Part shown: in pieces, positions 48,313 to 57,893 of the stretch
Layout: each line of letters opens with the position of its first letter
Position numbering within the stretch: position 1 is the stretch's first letter
From: Bradyrhizobium lablabi
GTDB taxonomy: Bacteria; Pseudomonadota; Alphaproteobacteria; Rhizobiales; Xanthobacteraceae
Direction: 5' to 3'
DNA length: 64,000 bases
Assembly: GCF_900141755.1 (NCBI RefSeq)
Contig: NZ_LT670844.1
Coordinates: 5,862,501 to 5,926,500 of the forward strand
Made by a program: the position numbers and the translations under genes
The notes under the pieces: model-generated
Told to the model about the DNA's origin: nothing
The model's input: the letters and a program-made list of their open reading frames with translations, nothing else
Databases searched by the model: none

Positions 48313-48659
48313 CCAAATCCACCGCGCCCGCAAACGCGTTGCGGCACGGTTGCCAATCATCATTTCAATCATAGCCGCCCCAGCATCGCGATTTTCCGAT
48401 CGCGATGAGTAGCGATCCACGCGGTGGGCACTACCGGACCCGGTATTAACCCACCGCCGAGTGTATTTTACCGGCAGGCGACAAGCCACGGCCGGTGATT
48501 GTCGATCGGCTCTCCGTATTCCTACGAAGCAAAAATTAACGCGACTATGATTCGATTCACCATACCAAGAAGCACTCGTCGTATTTCTCGTGCGCAGTTC
48601 TATCGACAGCGGCGTTTTCACCTGCGGTTAGACCCGCTGCATTCGCAAGGACCGATCAG
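48313..48659. other. Intergenic region upstream of the chemotaxis receptor gene
   Basis: About 350 bases, AT-rich near 48525-48560. It should carry the receptor promoter. I see no clear sigma-28-type or CtrA-type box and no gene. The reading frame at 48499-48783 overlaps the receptor and is not supported. Confidence 0.45.
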
Positions 48660-50663
48660 ATGTCGTTTCTCAATCTCCGAATTCGTGGCCGGCTCTATGG
48701 CGGTTTTGGCGCGCTCATCCTGTTCGGGGCGGCACTTGCGGGTTTCGCGGTGTGGCAATTGGGAGAGATTCGTACCCAAGTGAGCTCGCTGACGGTGCAG
48801 TCAGCCAACGCGATCCGCGCCGGTGAGATCGCAACCGAGCTTCAGGCCATCCGCCGCGCCATCCTTCGCTACGCGTTCGACCACGACGAGGCGTCGTTCG
48901 CGGAGGCCGAGAAGCGGCTGGCAAAGGCCAACGACCTTCTTGAAACCGTCGGCAAGACGACGAGGTCCGAAGAGCGGCGTGCCGCCTATATCGAAATCGC
49001 AAAAGACGTCGAAGCGTTGAAGGCCAAGCGCATTGCGCTTGGCGATGCCGTCAAGCAGATGGTCGCGGGCCGCGACCTGTTGTTCACCGAAGGCGACAAG
49101 ATGGCGGCCGATGTCCAGAAATTCGTCGAAGCTTCAGAAAAGAGCGACTTCGCGCAAGAAGCCGGCCCGCTTGAGAGCAAGGTCCTTTTGCTCAGAGTAG
49201 CTAACTGGCGGATGTTGGCGACCCGCGATCCCAAGGGTATCGCGACTTTCAAGACCAATCTCGGAAAGACCCTCGAACATATAGAAGCGCTCGAGAGTGC
49301 CGGCCTGCCGACGCAGCTCGCGGCCTTGCTGAAGGATATCAAGACGGGCGTCACCAAGTATGCCGACGCATTCGAGAAAACGGGTCCCAACCTCCTGCTC
49401 GGAGATGAGCTCTACTACAAGGCCGTAACTCCGCTGACCGTCAGCGCGATCGGAAAAGTCGATGCCGTGAAGGATTCGATCGCAAAGGCGTTCGAGCACA
49501 CCAAAGCCGAGACCGAGGACCGCATCAGCAGCACCGTCACCATGCAGGAAGTCGTGGCCGCCGCGGCGGGCTTGCTCGGCCTGTTGATCGCCTCCTTGAT
49601 CGCTCGCGGGATCATCGGCCCGCTGTCGGGTCTGACCTCCGGCATGAAGGAACTCGCCGGCGGCAATTTCGGCGTGGTTCTTCCCGGGCTCGAGCGCAAG
49701 GACGAAGTCGGCGACATGGCGCAGGCGGTCGAGACCTTCAAGGTCAAGGCCGAAGAGAAGGCCCGCACCGAGGCGGAAGCCAAGGCCGAGCAGGATCAGA
49801 TTGCCGCCAAGCAGCGCCGGGCGGAAATGATCAAACTCGCCGATACTTTCGAGGCAGCCGTCGGCGAGATCGTCGAAACCGTGTCCTCGGCCTCGACCGA
49901 ACTGGAAGCCTCCGCGACCACGCTCACCTCGACCGCGGAGCGTGCTCAGGAACTCACCACCATGGTCGCGGCGGCTTCCGAAGAAGCCTCCACCAATGTG
50001 CAGTCGGTCGCTTTCGCGACGGAGGAAATGGCCTCTTCCGTCAACGAGATCAGCCGCCAGGTGCAGGAATCGGCGCGAATGGCCAACGAGGCGGTCGATC
50101 AGGCGCGCAAGACCAACGACCGCGTCAGCGAATTGTCGAAAGCGGCCGCCCGCATCGGCGACGTTGTCGAACTGATCAATACCATCGCCGAGCAGACCAA
50201 CCTGCTGGCGCTGAACGCGACCATCGAGGCGGCCCGTGCCGGCGAAGCCGGCCGCGGTTTTGCGGTTGTCGCCTCCGAAGTCAAGGCGCTGGCGGAGCAG
50301 ACCGCGAAGGCGACCGGCGAGATTGGTCAGCAGATCACCGGCATTCAGTCCGCGACGCAGGAATCAGTGGGGGCGATCGAGGAGATCAGCGGCACCATCG
50401 AAAAATTGTCAGAGATCTCCTCGACCATCGCCGCCGCGGTGGAAGAGCAGGGGGCTGCGACGCAGGAGATTTCCCGCAACGTGCAGCAGGCGGCCCAGGG
50501 CACCCAGCGGGTATCTTCCAACATCACCGATGTGCAGCGCGGCGCCAGCGAGACCGGGACCGCCTCGTCGCAGGTTCTCTCCGCGGCGCAGCTACTGTCC
50601 GGCGACAGCAACCGCCTCAAGCTTGAAGTCGACAAATTCCTCGACTCGGTACGCGCCGCCTGA
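48660..50663 (+). CDS. Methyl-accepting chemotaxis protein with a helical-bundle sensor
   Basis: A 667-residue transmembrane chemoreceptor. TM1 is [20 protein letters not shown] (about 13-32). A long helical periplasmic sensor domain reaches to about residue 290. TM2 ([20 protein letters not shown]) leads to a HAMP linker ([20 protein letters not shown]). The signalling domain contains the conserved hairpin tip [20 protein letters not shown] with [20 protein letters not shown]. The sensor resembles the helical bimodular type. No C-terminal NWETF-like CheR pentapeptide is present (SVRAA end). The ligand is unknown. No che genes are nearby. Confidence 0.94.
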   Translation: MSFLNLRIRGRLYGGFGALILFGAALAGFAVWQLGEIRTQVSSLTVQSANAIRAGEIATELQAIRRAILRYAFDHDEASFAEAEKRLAKANDLLETVGKTTRSEERRAAYIEIAKDVEALKAKRIALGDAVKQMVAGRDLLFTEGDKMAADVQKFVEASEKSDFAQEAGPLESKVLLLRVANWRMLATRDPKGIATFKTNLGKTLEHIEALESAGLPTQLAALLKDIKTGVTKYADAFEKTGPNLLLGDELYYKAVTPLTVSAIGKVDAVKDSIAKAFEHTKAETEDRISSTVTMQEVVAAAAGLLGLLIASLIARGIIGPLSGLTSGMKELAGGNFGVVLPGLERKDEVGDMAQAVETFKVKAEEKARTEAEAKAEQDQIAAKQRRAEMIKLADTFEAAVGEIVETVSSASTELEASATTLTSTAERAQELTTMVAAASEEASTNVQSVAFATEEMASSVNEISRQVQESARMANEAVDQARKTNDRVSELSKAAARIGDVVELINTIAEQTNLLALNATIEAARAGEAGRGFAVVASEVKALAEQTAKATGEIGQQITGIQSATQESVGAIEEISGTIEKLSEISSTIAAAVEEQGAATQEISRNVQQAAQGTQRVSSNITDVQRGASETGTASSQVLSAAQLLSGDSNRLKLEVDKFLDSVRAA

Positions 50664-50664
50664 T

Positions 50665-51639
50665 CTAGCCAACGGTAAACAGCGCCTTGCCGCGGTTTTT
50701 CGATGCCACGGCGACCGCCTCGGCGAGGTCAGCGAAACGGTAGGTGCCTGCAACCGGGGCGTGGATCGCACCCGAGGCGACCAGCGGCGTAAGACGATCG
50801 TACATCTCGGTGATCTGATCGGCCTTTGCGATGTTGAACCAGTTGGCCAGCCAGAATCCGCGCATACTAATGTCGCGGAAAATAAAGTGCGTCGCCGGAA
50901 CGACCGATGGCTTGCCGCTGATTGTGCTGTAGAACACGTGGACACCCTTCTCGGTGAGGCAGCCCAGCAGATTTGACGTTGACGTATCACCCACTCCGTC
51001 CACGGCGAGCGCAATCGGCGCCTTGCCGGTCTCGGCCGCAACCCGTTTTGCGAGGTCCGGTCCGTCGACCAGCACGACATCGCCGCCGATCGCCTTGAGC
51101 TCGGCGACGACGTCGTCGCGCCGCACGACATTGACGGTCTTCAGCCCGAGCGATTTCGCGATCGGAATAAGCGCCCGCCCGACGCCGGAATTGGCGCTGT
51201 TCTGGATCACCCAGGATCCCGACGGCAGCGTGACAAAATCGGTCAGCATCAGGTACGCGGTCGGCGGATTGATGCCCAGCATAGCAAGCTGATGGACGTC
51301 GCCATTCGGCAGCGGCCGAAGCCTGTTTGCATCCGTTTTGATGCGTTCGGCCCAGGCGGGCACCGGGTAGGGCACCAGCGTGCGGTCGCCCTGCTTTAAG
51401 TGCTTGACGCCGGCCCCGACCGCGATGACGCGGCCGACGCCTTCGGTTCCCATCACGCTCGGCAGTTTTGGGCGATAGCCATAGCGGCCTGAGATCATCA
51501 GGAGATCGCTCATATTGATCGGCGAGGCTTCGAGCGCGATGACGACCTCGCCCTCGGCCGGCGCGCCGACGTCGGGGATCTCGACCACCTTCAGGACCTC
51601 GGCTGGATTGCCGAACGCTTCAATCTGGATCGCTTGCAT
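50665..51639 (-). CDS. MDR-superfamily reductase (2-enoyl thioester reductase-like)
   Basis: A 324-residue zinc-independent medium-chain reductase. EVVIALEASPINMSDLLMIS, LPSVMGTEGVGRVIAVGAGV and WVIQNSANSGVGRALIPIAK (NADPH site) match trans-2-enoyl-CoA reductase (ETR)-like proteins. The ATG at 51639 (MQAIQIEAF) starts the fold, and the frame from 51675 would cross the palindromic operator. It ends 1 base after the chemoreceptor stop, convergent. The TetR gene upstream on the same strand and the palindrome in between suggest TetR control. Confidence 0.88.
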   Translation of the reverse strand: MQAIQIEAFGNPAEVLKVVEIPDVGAPAEGEVVIALEASPINMSDLLMISGRYGYRPKLPSVMGTEGVGRVIAVGAGVKHLKQGDRTLVPYPVPAWAERIKTDANRLRPLPNGDVHQLAMLGINPPTAYLMLTDFVTLPSGSWVIQNSANSGVGRALIPIAKSLGLKTVNVVRRDDVVAELKAIGGDVVLVDGPDLAKRVAAETGKAPIALAVDGVGDTSTSNLLGCLTEKGVHVFYSTISGKPSVVPATHFIFRDISMRGFWLANWFNIAKADQITEMYDRLTPLVASGAIHAPVAGTYRFADLAEAVAVASKNRGKALFTVG

Positions 51640-51655
51640 GATTGCTTGCTCCCGG

Positions 51656-51677
51656 TTATGTACTATAAAGTACATAA
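51656..51677. promoter_or_regulatory. 22-bp palindrome, probable TetR operator
   Basis: TTATGTACT, ATAA, AGTACATAA is an inverted repeat 16 bases before the reductase start and 13 bases after the TetR gene's stop. The perfect half-sites and AT-rich content suggest that the adjacent TetR protein binds here and controls the reductase. Confidence 0.6.
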
Positions 51678-51690
51678 TTAGGATCGCGCG

Positions 51691-52266
51691 TCAAGCAAGC
51701 AATTTCATCGCCTGATTGAGCGTAGCGCGGGCCCGGGCTGCGTCCGGCGCATGCTTCGCCAGCACCATCAGCCCCAGATAGATCGCCATGATCGCGCGGG
51801 CGGCATCGTCAGGCTCAAAACTGTCGGAAAATTGCGCGCGGTCGGCGCGAAGCCGGCTGTTCAGCAATTGCTCCAGTTTGCGGTTGAAGCGTTCGACCCG
51901 CTTGCGGACCTCTTTCTGATCGGAGGCGCCGTCGGCCGCGGTATTGACCGAAAGGCAACCGCGGCTTCCTTTGATGCCGGAACAGAACGGGACAAAACCC
52001 TTGAGCCAGCGCTCGATCGCGTCACGCGCCGACGGTCCTTCGTTGAGGATGCGCTCGGCGTTGGCGACAATGCGGGCGTGATAGCGGTCCAGCACTTTCA
52101 GGAACAGCGCATTCTTGTCGCCGAACGCCGCATAGAGGCTCGGCTTGTTGAGGCCGGTGGCGGCGGTGACGTCGTCGAGCGATGTGTTCTGGAATCCTTT
52201 TTGCCAGAACACATCGCGCGCGAGGTCCAGTGCCTCGTCGGGATCAAAATTGCGCGGTCTCGCCAT
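51691..52266 (-). CDS. TetR/AcrR-family transcriptional regulator
   Basis: A 191-residue regulator. The N-terminal HTH is DLARDVFWQKGFQNTSLDDV and TAATGLNKPSLYAAFGDKNA, a standard TetR DNA-binding domain. The C-terminal part, with KGSRGCLSVNTAADGASDQK, is of the TetR_C type with a Cys that may sense ligands. It is upstream of the reductase gene on the same strand, with a palindrome between. Effector unknown. Confidence 0.92.
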   Translation of the reverse strand: MARPRNFDPDEALDLARDVFWQKGFQNTSLDDVTAATGLNKPSLYAAFGDKNALFLKVLDRYHARIVANAERILNEGPSARDAIERWLKGFVPFCSGIKGSRGCLSVNTAADGASDQKEVRKRVERFNRKLEQLLNSRLRADRAQFSDSFEPDDAARAIMAIYLGLMVLAKHAPDAARARATLNQAMKLLA

Positions 52267-52320
52267 CAGACCTATCTACGCGTTGGTAGCGAAATCGCAA
52301 AGCGCGGTTTCGGGCGTCCC

Positions 52321-55035
52321 TCAAGCTGCGTCAGGGCTGGCCCGAACCGTCGTGGCATCCGACGGCGGCGTCGGCTGCCTGCGGAACAGGATCCGCTGGT
52401 AGAGCCAGCCTATCGCCACCAGCACCAGGCCCAGGCACATGAACGACAGCGCGCGGTAGACGCCGGTCAGCGTCGACATGTCGATCAGGAACGCTTTGAG
52501 GATGGTCAGCGCGATCACGGCGGCCGAGGCAAGCCGGGCGCGCTGCGAATTGACGACGATGCCGATGCCGAGCAGCGCCACGCCGAACAAGAGCCACGCG
52601 ATCGAATAGGTGTATTGCTCGGCGCCGCTGGTGGCGCCGCCGGTCAGGACCGGGCCGTGATAGAGCCTGCGGATTTCAAACGTCACGTAGGTGAGCGCGA
52701 GAATCAGCGCGCCGGCCGCGATGGTGTTGCCGTAGCTGGGTGGACGCCGGCCTGCCACCGCATAGGACAACAGCAACGCCAGCACTGCGGGCACGGCGTA
52801 AGCGAGCAGCAGAAGGTTGATGAAGACGCCGCCGACATTGGTCGGCCAGAAAATCGGCGTCTCCAGCAACATCAGCCCGAACACCGTGACCAGTCCGGCA
52901 TATAGCGTGAGCAGCACCGCGCCGACATTGTGGATGATGCTGCCGGTGCGCATACGCAGCCGCTCCAGGCCGATCGCCATGGCGAGCGCGACGCACACCT
53001 GCAGCGCGAACTCCGTGAGCGACGTATTGACCCGGTACACATCGCCGCCGTTCACGGCATGGCGAATTTCCATGAATGCCAGCAGCACCGTGAACAGGAT
53101 CGCCGCCGATTCCACCGTGCGCAGCGGCGCATCGTCGCCGCGCCGGCGCAGGAAATAGCTTGCGGTCCAGAACGATGCGGCCGGAATGCCATAGCCCCAT
53201 AATAGCCAGTTGAAAATCGGCGTGGTGCCGACGGCGTCGCCGGCGATGCGCGGCTCGTAGCCGATGCGCGCGACCACAAGGCCTGCGAGAATGGCGGCGA
53301 GCGAGCGCAGGAACGGGATCGGCCGCTGCATCGAAATCCACGCCGTGCCCATCGACATCAGCGCCAGCGCGATCGTGAGCCAGCCTTTCTCCAGTGCAAA
53401 GGTCAGCGCCAGCGCCAGCGCGCCGAGCGTGCCGGTCGCGAACAGCGCGATTGAAATCGGCAGGCCCGCTCGATTTTCGCGCCTGGAAAGACTTTCGGTC
53501 ACAGCGCCATAGGCCGCCGCGAGCACGACCGCCAGGATCGCAAACGGGATCGAGCGATCGAGATGGGCGATGCGGGCATAGAGCGCGATCAACAGCGAGA
53601 GCGGCGTGAATACGCCTGCGGCCGACCATACCACGGGAATAATGGCGCTGACCGAGCGGCCCTGCGCCAAAAATCCGGCAATGCCAAACCCTGCCGCGAA
53701 GATCGCGGCCGTGGTCAGATGTAGCGACACCGAGCCATCGGTGGCGGCAGGGCCGATGCCGGGTAGCGGCCCGCCTGGCAGCACCAGCATGTCCGGATTG
53801 GCGCGCACCGCCCATTCGGCAAACACCACGAAGACGAAAGCGGCCGCGGCGGCGATCGCGCCGGTGGCGGCCGGCGCGCGCCACGCCACGATCAATGTTG
53901 CGGCGACCAGCGCTGCGAAGCCGACGATCGCGGTATCGGCATGCGAACTCGCAAGCACGATCATGGTCGCGCCCAACAGATAGGCCGCGAGCGAACCGGA
54001 TGAGATCGGCTCGATCTCGCCTTCCTCCGCCGGCGGGCCGAACATCAGTCCGCACACCACCAGCAAGCTTGCGAGGGCGAACCCTGTGATCACGTGGAAG
54101 GCGTGCGGTGCGACCATCGAGGGGCCGCATTGCAGGCAAGGGAGGGTCCACAGCAACGCCAACGCGACGGTGGTGACCGCAAGCCAGGGCCACAGCCTGA
54201 TCCGCGCCAGCCCAAAGGCCGCCGCAGTGACGATGGCGAGATAAACATAGAGCGCCCAGAAGTCGGGTCTTTCCGACGAAACCAGAATGGGCGTCGCGAA
54301 GGCGGCGGCGATGCCGAGCCCGGCCAGTGCCGGCCCATGCAACAGCGCCGCGGCAAGCGTGCCGAGTGCCACCATGCCTAACAGAATGAACGCCGTCGCG
54401 GGTGCGAGAAAATCGTACAGCGCATACGCCGCATAGACGGTAGCGAAAGCGACCGCGGTGCCCGCGGCGGTGAGGATCGCAGGAATGTTGGCGATCGGCA
54501 GCGCTTCGATTTCGGAGATGCTTTCCTTGCGGCGGGTCCATTCGCCGGCGGCAAGCAGCGCCAGCGCGAACGCGCCGCCGAGTAACGTACGCACGCCGGG
54601 CCCGAGCAGGCCGGCATCGATGGAGTAACGCACCATGAAGAAGCCGCCCAGCGCCAGCGTCAATCCGCCGACCCAGACCACCCAGCGGGTGCCGATGCGC
54701 TCCTCGAAACCGGGGCCGGTCTCGGATGCGGCCGCTGGCATTTGCGGTATCGGAGGCGGCGGTGCCGGTTGAACCCGCGATGCGATTGGCTCGGTTGTTT
54801 CGATAGCGGCTTCGGGCGCCGCTGACGGCGCGATCGGCGCTTGCTGCACAGGGAGCGGCGGCGGCGCGGGCCTTGTAGCGGCCGCCGACGACGCCAAAGC
54901 CTCGATCTGATCGAGCCGCGCCCGCAGCGCGCTCGCCTGGTTGAGCGCCTTGCGCGCGAACAAGAATGCGACAACGGCAATCGCGAACGAGAAGAAGTCC
55001 ATGACCGAATAGAAGTCAGCCGGCGAATCGAACAT
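52321..55035 (-). CDS. DUF2339-family polytopic membrane protein
   Basis: A 904-residue protein. One N-terminal helix (VMDFFSFAIAVVAFLFARKA), a coiled-coil-like stretch and a Pro/Ala linker (residues about 45-115) precede ERIGTRWVVWVGGLTLALGG, the signature of DUF2339. More than twenty further hydrophobic segments follow. The family is widespread and of unknown function. The start ATG at 55035 is used. A TTG precedes it. It is the last gene of a minus-strand run that may begin at ygfZ. Confidence 0.86.
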   Translation of the reverse strand: MFDSPADFYSVMDFFSFAIAVVAFLFARKALNQASALRARLDQIEALASSAAATRPAPPPLPVQQAPIAPSAAPEAAIETTEPIASRVQPAPPPPIPQMPAAASETGPGFEERIGTRWVVWVGGLTLALGGFFMVRYSIDAGLLGPGVRTLLGGAFALALLAAGEWTRRKESISEIEALPIANIPAILTAAGTAVAFATVYAAYALYDFLAPATAFILLGMVALGTLAAALLHGPALAGLGIAAAFATPILVSSERPDFWALYVYLAIVTAAAFGLARIRLWPWLAVTTVALALLWTLPCLQCGPSMVAPHAFHVITGFALASLLVVCGLMFGPPAEEGEIEPISSGSLAAYLLGATMIVLASSHADTAIVGFAALVAATLIVAWRAPAATGAIAAAAAFVFVVFAEWAVRANPDMLVLPGGPLPGIGPAATDGSVSLHLTTAAIFAAGFGIAGFLAQGRSVSAIIPVVWSAAGVFTPLSLLIALYARIAHLDRSIPFAILAVVLAAAYGAVTESLSRRENRAGLPISIALFATGTLGALALALTFALEKGWLTIALALMSMGTAWISMQRPIPFLRSLAAILAGLVVARIGYEPRIAGDAVGTTPIFNWLLWGYGIPAASFWTASYFLRRRGDDAPLRTVESAAILFTVLLAFMEIRHAVNGGDVYRVNTSLTEFALQVCVALAMAIGLERLRMRTGSIIHNVGAVLLTLYAGLVTVFGLMLLETPIFWPTNVGGVFINLLLLAYAVPAVLALLLSYAVAGRRPPSYGNTIAAGALILALTYVTFEIRRLYHGPVLTGGATSGAEQYTYSIAWLLFGVALLGIGIVVNSQRARLASAAVIALTILKAFLIDMSTLTGVYRALSFMCLGLVLVAIGWLYQRILFRRQPTPPSDATTVRASPDAA

Positions 55036-55088
55036 CAAGCTTCCCCCCGGCGGTCGGCCCCGGCGTCGGGGCTTGCCGCGTTAATCTT

Positions 55089-56057
55089 TCATCGCCGCCC
55101 GCGGACGCGCAGGCCCGGCGCCGGCCGCTCCTGCAGCACCTCGCGGCGGAAGCGAAACAGCGCGGCGGGCCGTCCACCGGTCTGTGTCGACATCACGCCG
55201 ATTGGTTCGACCAGCGCGCCGGCTTCGACCAGCCGGCGGAAATTCTGCTTGTGCAGATGCCGTCCCGAGATCGCCTCGACCGTCCGTTGCAGTTCAGTAA
55301 GTGTGAACTCGCCGGGCAAAAGTTCAAATACCACCGGGCGGTATTTCAGTTTGGCGCGCAACCGCCCCATCGCGGTGGCAAGAATCCGGCGGTGGTCGAA
55401 CCGCATCGACACGCCGAGCGCAGGCAGCGCCTTGCGCGCCAATGCCGCCGGGCGTCCGTCGCGGCGCGCCTCCTCGACCAATCCTGCTTCATAGAGCAGT
55501 TCGTAACGGTCGAGCACGCGCTCCTCGTCCCAGTGCGCGCCTTCGGTGCCGAAATAGAGCCGGACGCGATCGTTGCGGCCGAGTGCGCGGGTCTCCGGTT
55601 GTTCGCTCTCGCCGGCCCAGCGCGTGAGTTCGGGCAGGATGTCGCGCGCGATGATGGCGGGTCGTTGCTCCCGCCAGTCTTCCCACGGGAAGAAGCGATA
55701 CCAGGGCTCAAAGGTCGCGCCGGGCGCGGGCGCGGCGTTGTCGGCGGCACGCGTCAACGCGAGATAGCCGATCGAAGCCACATGGGTGTCGCCGGCCTCG
55801 GTGTGCCGGCCGCGGTCGCCGAAGGTATAGAGCTGCTCGACATAGCCGAGCCGCAAGCCTGCCTGTTCTTCCACCCAGGCGCGCAGGCCGATCTCGAAGG
55901 TGCGGTGCGAAACCGCATCGAACGGGCCGAACGGTAGCCCGGCGAGCTTGTCGCCGGCGCCGGGAGACGCGGTGAGGATCAGCGGCTCGTTGCCCTCGAT
56001 CGCGACGATGGCGGCGGTCAGGCCGATCTCGATCGGGGTCAGGAGCGTCTCGCTCAT
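55089..56057 (-). CDS. nadQ: NadQ/NrtR-type Nudix-related transcriptional regulator
   Basis: A 322-residue protein in two parts. The N-terminal part is Nudix-like, with a degenerate box (FEIGLRAWVEEQAGLRLGYV; the first Glu and other catalytic residues are missing). The C-terminal part is a winged HTH of the NrtR type: LLPGEFTLTELQRTVEAISG, RHLHKQNFRRLVEAGALVEP, GGRPAALFRFR. This layout is that of NrtR and the alphaproteobacterial NadQ family (COG4111), predicted repressors of NAD genes. A palindrome at nadA in this window is a likely target. It is 50 bases from the DUF2339 start. The symbol is by similarity. Confidence 0.75.
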   Translation of the reverse strand: MSETLLTPIEIGLTAAIVAIEGNEPLILTASPGAGDKLAGLPFGPFDAVSHRTFEIGLRAWVEEQAGLRLGYVEQLYTFGDRGRHTEAGDTHVASIGYLALTRAADNAAPAPGATFEPWYRFFPWEDWREQRPAIIARDILPELTRWAGESEQPETRALGRNDRVRLYFGTEGAHWDEERVLDRYELLYEAGLVEEARRDGRPAALARKALPALGVSMRFDHRRILATAMGRLRAKLKYRPVVFELLPGEFTLTELQRTVEAISGRHLHKQNFRRLVEAGALVEPIGVMSTQTGGRPAALFRFRREVLQERPAPGLRVRGRR

Positions 56058-56076
56058 CTGGGATGGGTTGCCCGCA

Positions 56077-56583
56077 TCAGTCGAGATCGATGCGGAACGG
56101 CCGGCCTTCCACCAGCATGCTGCCCGGGCCCATTTCGTCGAGCGCGCGCAGCATGCGGCCCTCGCGCCCCAGCGCTCTGTCGGCCAGGCTGACGATCAGC
56201 CGGTTCGGCTGTGCGATCGGGGAGGCGGCACGAATTTGCCGCGCGATCGACATCTCGTCGCGATGCGGATTGAGTGCGCAGACCGCGGCAAAGGCGCTCG
56301 CGGTCGATCGGCTGATGCCGGCATAGCAATGCACGACCAGCGGCGCGCTGCGGTCCCAGCCGCGCACGAAGTTCAACACCTGCTCGATATGGGAATCTGA
56401 AGGCGCGACGAAGCCGTCGATCTCCTCGGTGATGTCGTCCATCTGAACCTTCAGATGGTTTTCCGGGAGTACCGATTGCGGCCGCCGCACCTGATCGACA
56501 TTGGCCATCACGGTAAGCACGTGGCTGGCGCCGGTCACCTTGACAGTGTCGGGAAGTGCGGCAAGCGAACAAACGTGAATCAT
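56077..56583 (-). CDS. Tyrosine/dual-specificity phosphatase-like protein
   Basis: A 168-residue protein. VVHCYAGISRSTASAFAAVC holds Cys86 and Arg92 of the HCX5R signature. PSDSHIEQVLNFVRGWDR is before it, and an Asp-containing segment (VQMDDITEEIDG) may give the general acid. Members are dual-specificity-like phosphatases in alphaproteobacteria with unknown substrates. It lies 19 bases upstream of the NadQ-type gene and probably shares its transcript. Confidence 0.87.
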   Translation of the reverse strand: MIHVCSLAALPDTVKVTGASHVLTVMANVDQVRRPQSVLPENHLKVQMDDITEEIDGFVAPSDSHIEQVLNFVRGWDRSAPLVVHCYAGISRSTASAFAAVCALNPHRDEMSIARQIRAASPIAQPNRLIVSLADRALGREGRMLRALDEMGPGSMLVEGRPFRIDLD

Positions 56584-56652
56584 GGCGTTCCTTTTTTCGC
56601 GCCGATTATAGGCCTGCGCGCGGGGTGGTGAAAGCAGGTTCAGCCATGGCGT

Positions 56653-57270
56653 TCAAGCGTAGAGCGCGTTGAACCGTGCCAAAAACCGCTTCTCGGCCTT
56701 GGCCGCGGTCCAGGGCGTCAAATAATCCTGCCGGGTCGCCGCGGGCAGGCCGGGATCACGGCCGAACAGTCGTTTTGCCTCCGCTTCGGCGAAGCCGGCA
56801 AGCTCGGTCGCTTCCAGATAGGCGGCGCCTTTGTCGGCTTCCTTGATCTGCCGCTCTACCTCCGGCACAAGCACCGCTGGCAGTCCGAAGCGGATGTGGA
56901 TCGCAGACAATAGCCGCTTTTCCACCGTCTTATAGTCGCCGCCCAGCACCGCCTTGAACGGCGAGATCATGTCGCCAATAACATATTCCGGCGCGTCATG
57001 CAGCAGCGCGGCAAGACGGAAGGGGACGTCGACGCGCGGCATCTGCTCTCGCATCACGGCTTCGACCAGTAGCGTATGCTGCGCAACCGAGAAAATATGC
57101 GCGCCGCTGGTCTGGCCGTTCCAGCGCGCGACGCGGGCGAGCCCATGGGCGATATCGGCGATTTCGATATCGAGCGGCGAGGGGTCCAAAAGGTCGAGCC
57201 GGCGCCCCGACAACATCCGCTGCCAGACGCGGGTGGTTGTTGCGGTCTCGGAAAATCGTCGCGCCGTCAT
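56653..57270 (-). CDS. HD-domain (YfbR-like) phosphohydrolase
   Basis: A 205-residue protein. HIFSVAQHTLLVEAV, then RLAALLHDAPEYVIGDMISP, match HD-superfamily hydrolases such as YfbR, a deoxyribonucleoside-5'-monophosphatase. EVERQIKEADKGAAYLEATE carries the third acid. The ATG at 57270 overlaps the tag stop codon by 4 bases (ATGA). A frame starting at 57513 is rejected. The substrate is inferred only. Confidence 0.88.
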   Translation of the reverse strand: MTARRFSETATTTRVWQRMLSGRRLDLLDPSPLDIEIADIAHGLARVARWNGQTSGAHIFSVAQHTLLVEAVMREQMPRVDVPFRLAALLHDAPEYVIGDMISPFKAVLGGDYKTVEKRLLSAIHIRFGLPAVLVPEVERQIKEADKGAAYLEATELAGFAEAEAKRLFGRDPGLPAATRQDYLTPWTAAKAEKRFLARFNALYA

Positions 57271-57893
57271 TTGGCTTTGAGGCGGGGGCTGCGGTGGTTT
57301 TTGGTGCAGGCCTCGTGGCAAAAGCAATTGACCAGATGGTCGTTGACCATGCCGGTCGCCTGCATGAAGGCGTAGACGATGGTTGGGCCGACGAATTTGA
57401 AGCCGCGGCCAGCGAGCTCCTTCGAAATCTTGATCGACAGCGGCGTCGATGCCGGCACGCTGGCGGTAGTCTTGAATTGATTGACCTTTGGCTTGCCGTC
57501 GACGAAGTCCCACAAATATTTCGAAAAGCCGGGGCCGTCTTCCATGATCTTCAGATAAGATTTCGCGCTTGCGACCGTGCCTTCGATCTTGGCGCGGTTG
57601 CGGACGATGCCGACATCGTTCATCAGCGCGTGAAGTTTCTTAGCGTTATATCGCGCGATCTTCTCGGGCTGGAAATCGTCGAAAGCCTTGCGGAAGTTTT
57701 CGCGCTTGCGCAAAATCGTGATCCACGACAGCCCGGCCTGAAAACCGTCGAGGATGAGTTTTTCATAGAGCGCGCGGTCGTCATATTCCGGCACGCCCCA
57801 TTCTGTATCGTGATAGGTCATGTAAAACGGGTCTTCGCCCGGCCATGGACACCGCGTCAGCCCATCTTCATGCAGGCGCGCCGACCGGCTCAT
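57267..57893 (-). CDS. tag: DNA-3-methyladenine glycosylase I
   Basis: A 208-residue repair enzyme that removes 3-methyladenine. RCPWPGEDPFYMTYHDTEWG is the family start, with zinc Cys and the Tyr/Trp site. FQAGLSWITILRKRENFRKA gives the catalytic region. FKFVGPTIVYAFMQATGMVN and the end VNCFCHEACTKNH hold the C-terminal zinc ligands. Its start overlaps ygfZ by 4 bases and its end overlaps the HD gene, so the three are translationally coupled. Confidence 0.95.
   Translation of the reverse strand: MSRSARLHEDGLTRCPWPGEDPFYMTYHDTEWGVPEYDDRALYEKLILDGFQAGLSWITILRKRENFRKAFDDFQPEKIARYNAKKLHALMNDVGIVRNRAKIEGTVASAKSYLKIMEDGPGFSKYLWDFVDGKPKVNQFKTTASVPASTPLSIKISKELAGRGFKFVGPTIVYAFMQATGMVNDHLVNCFCHEACTKNHRSPRLKAK

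Noticed and set aside
52676..54541. 621-residue frame within the DUF2339 gene
   Set aside because: A same-strand alternative frame of Arg/His-rich composition. DUF2339 and its membrane segments explain the region.
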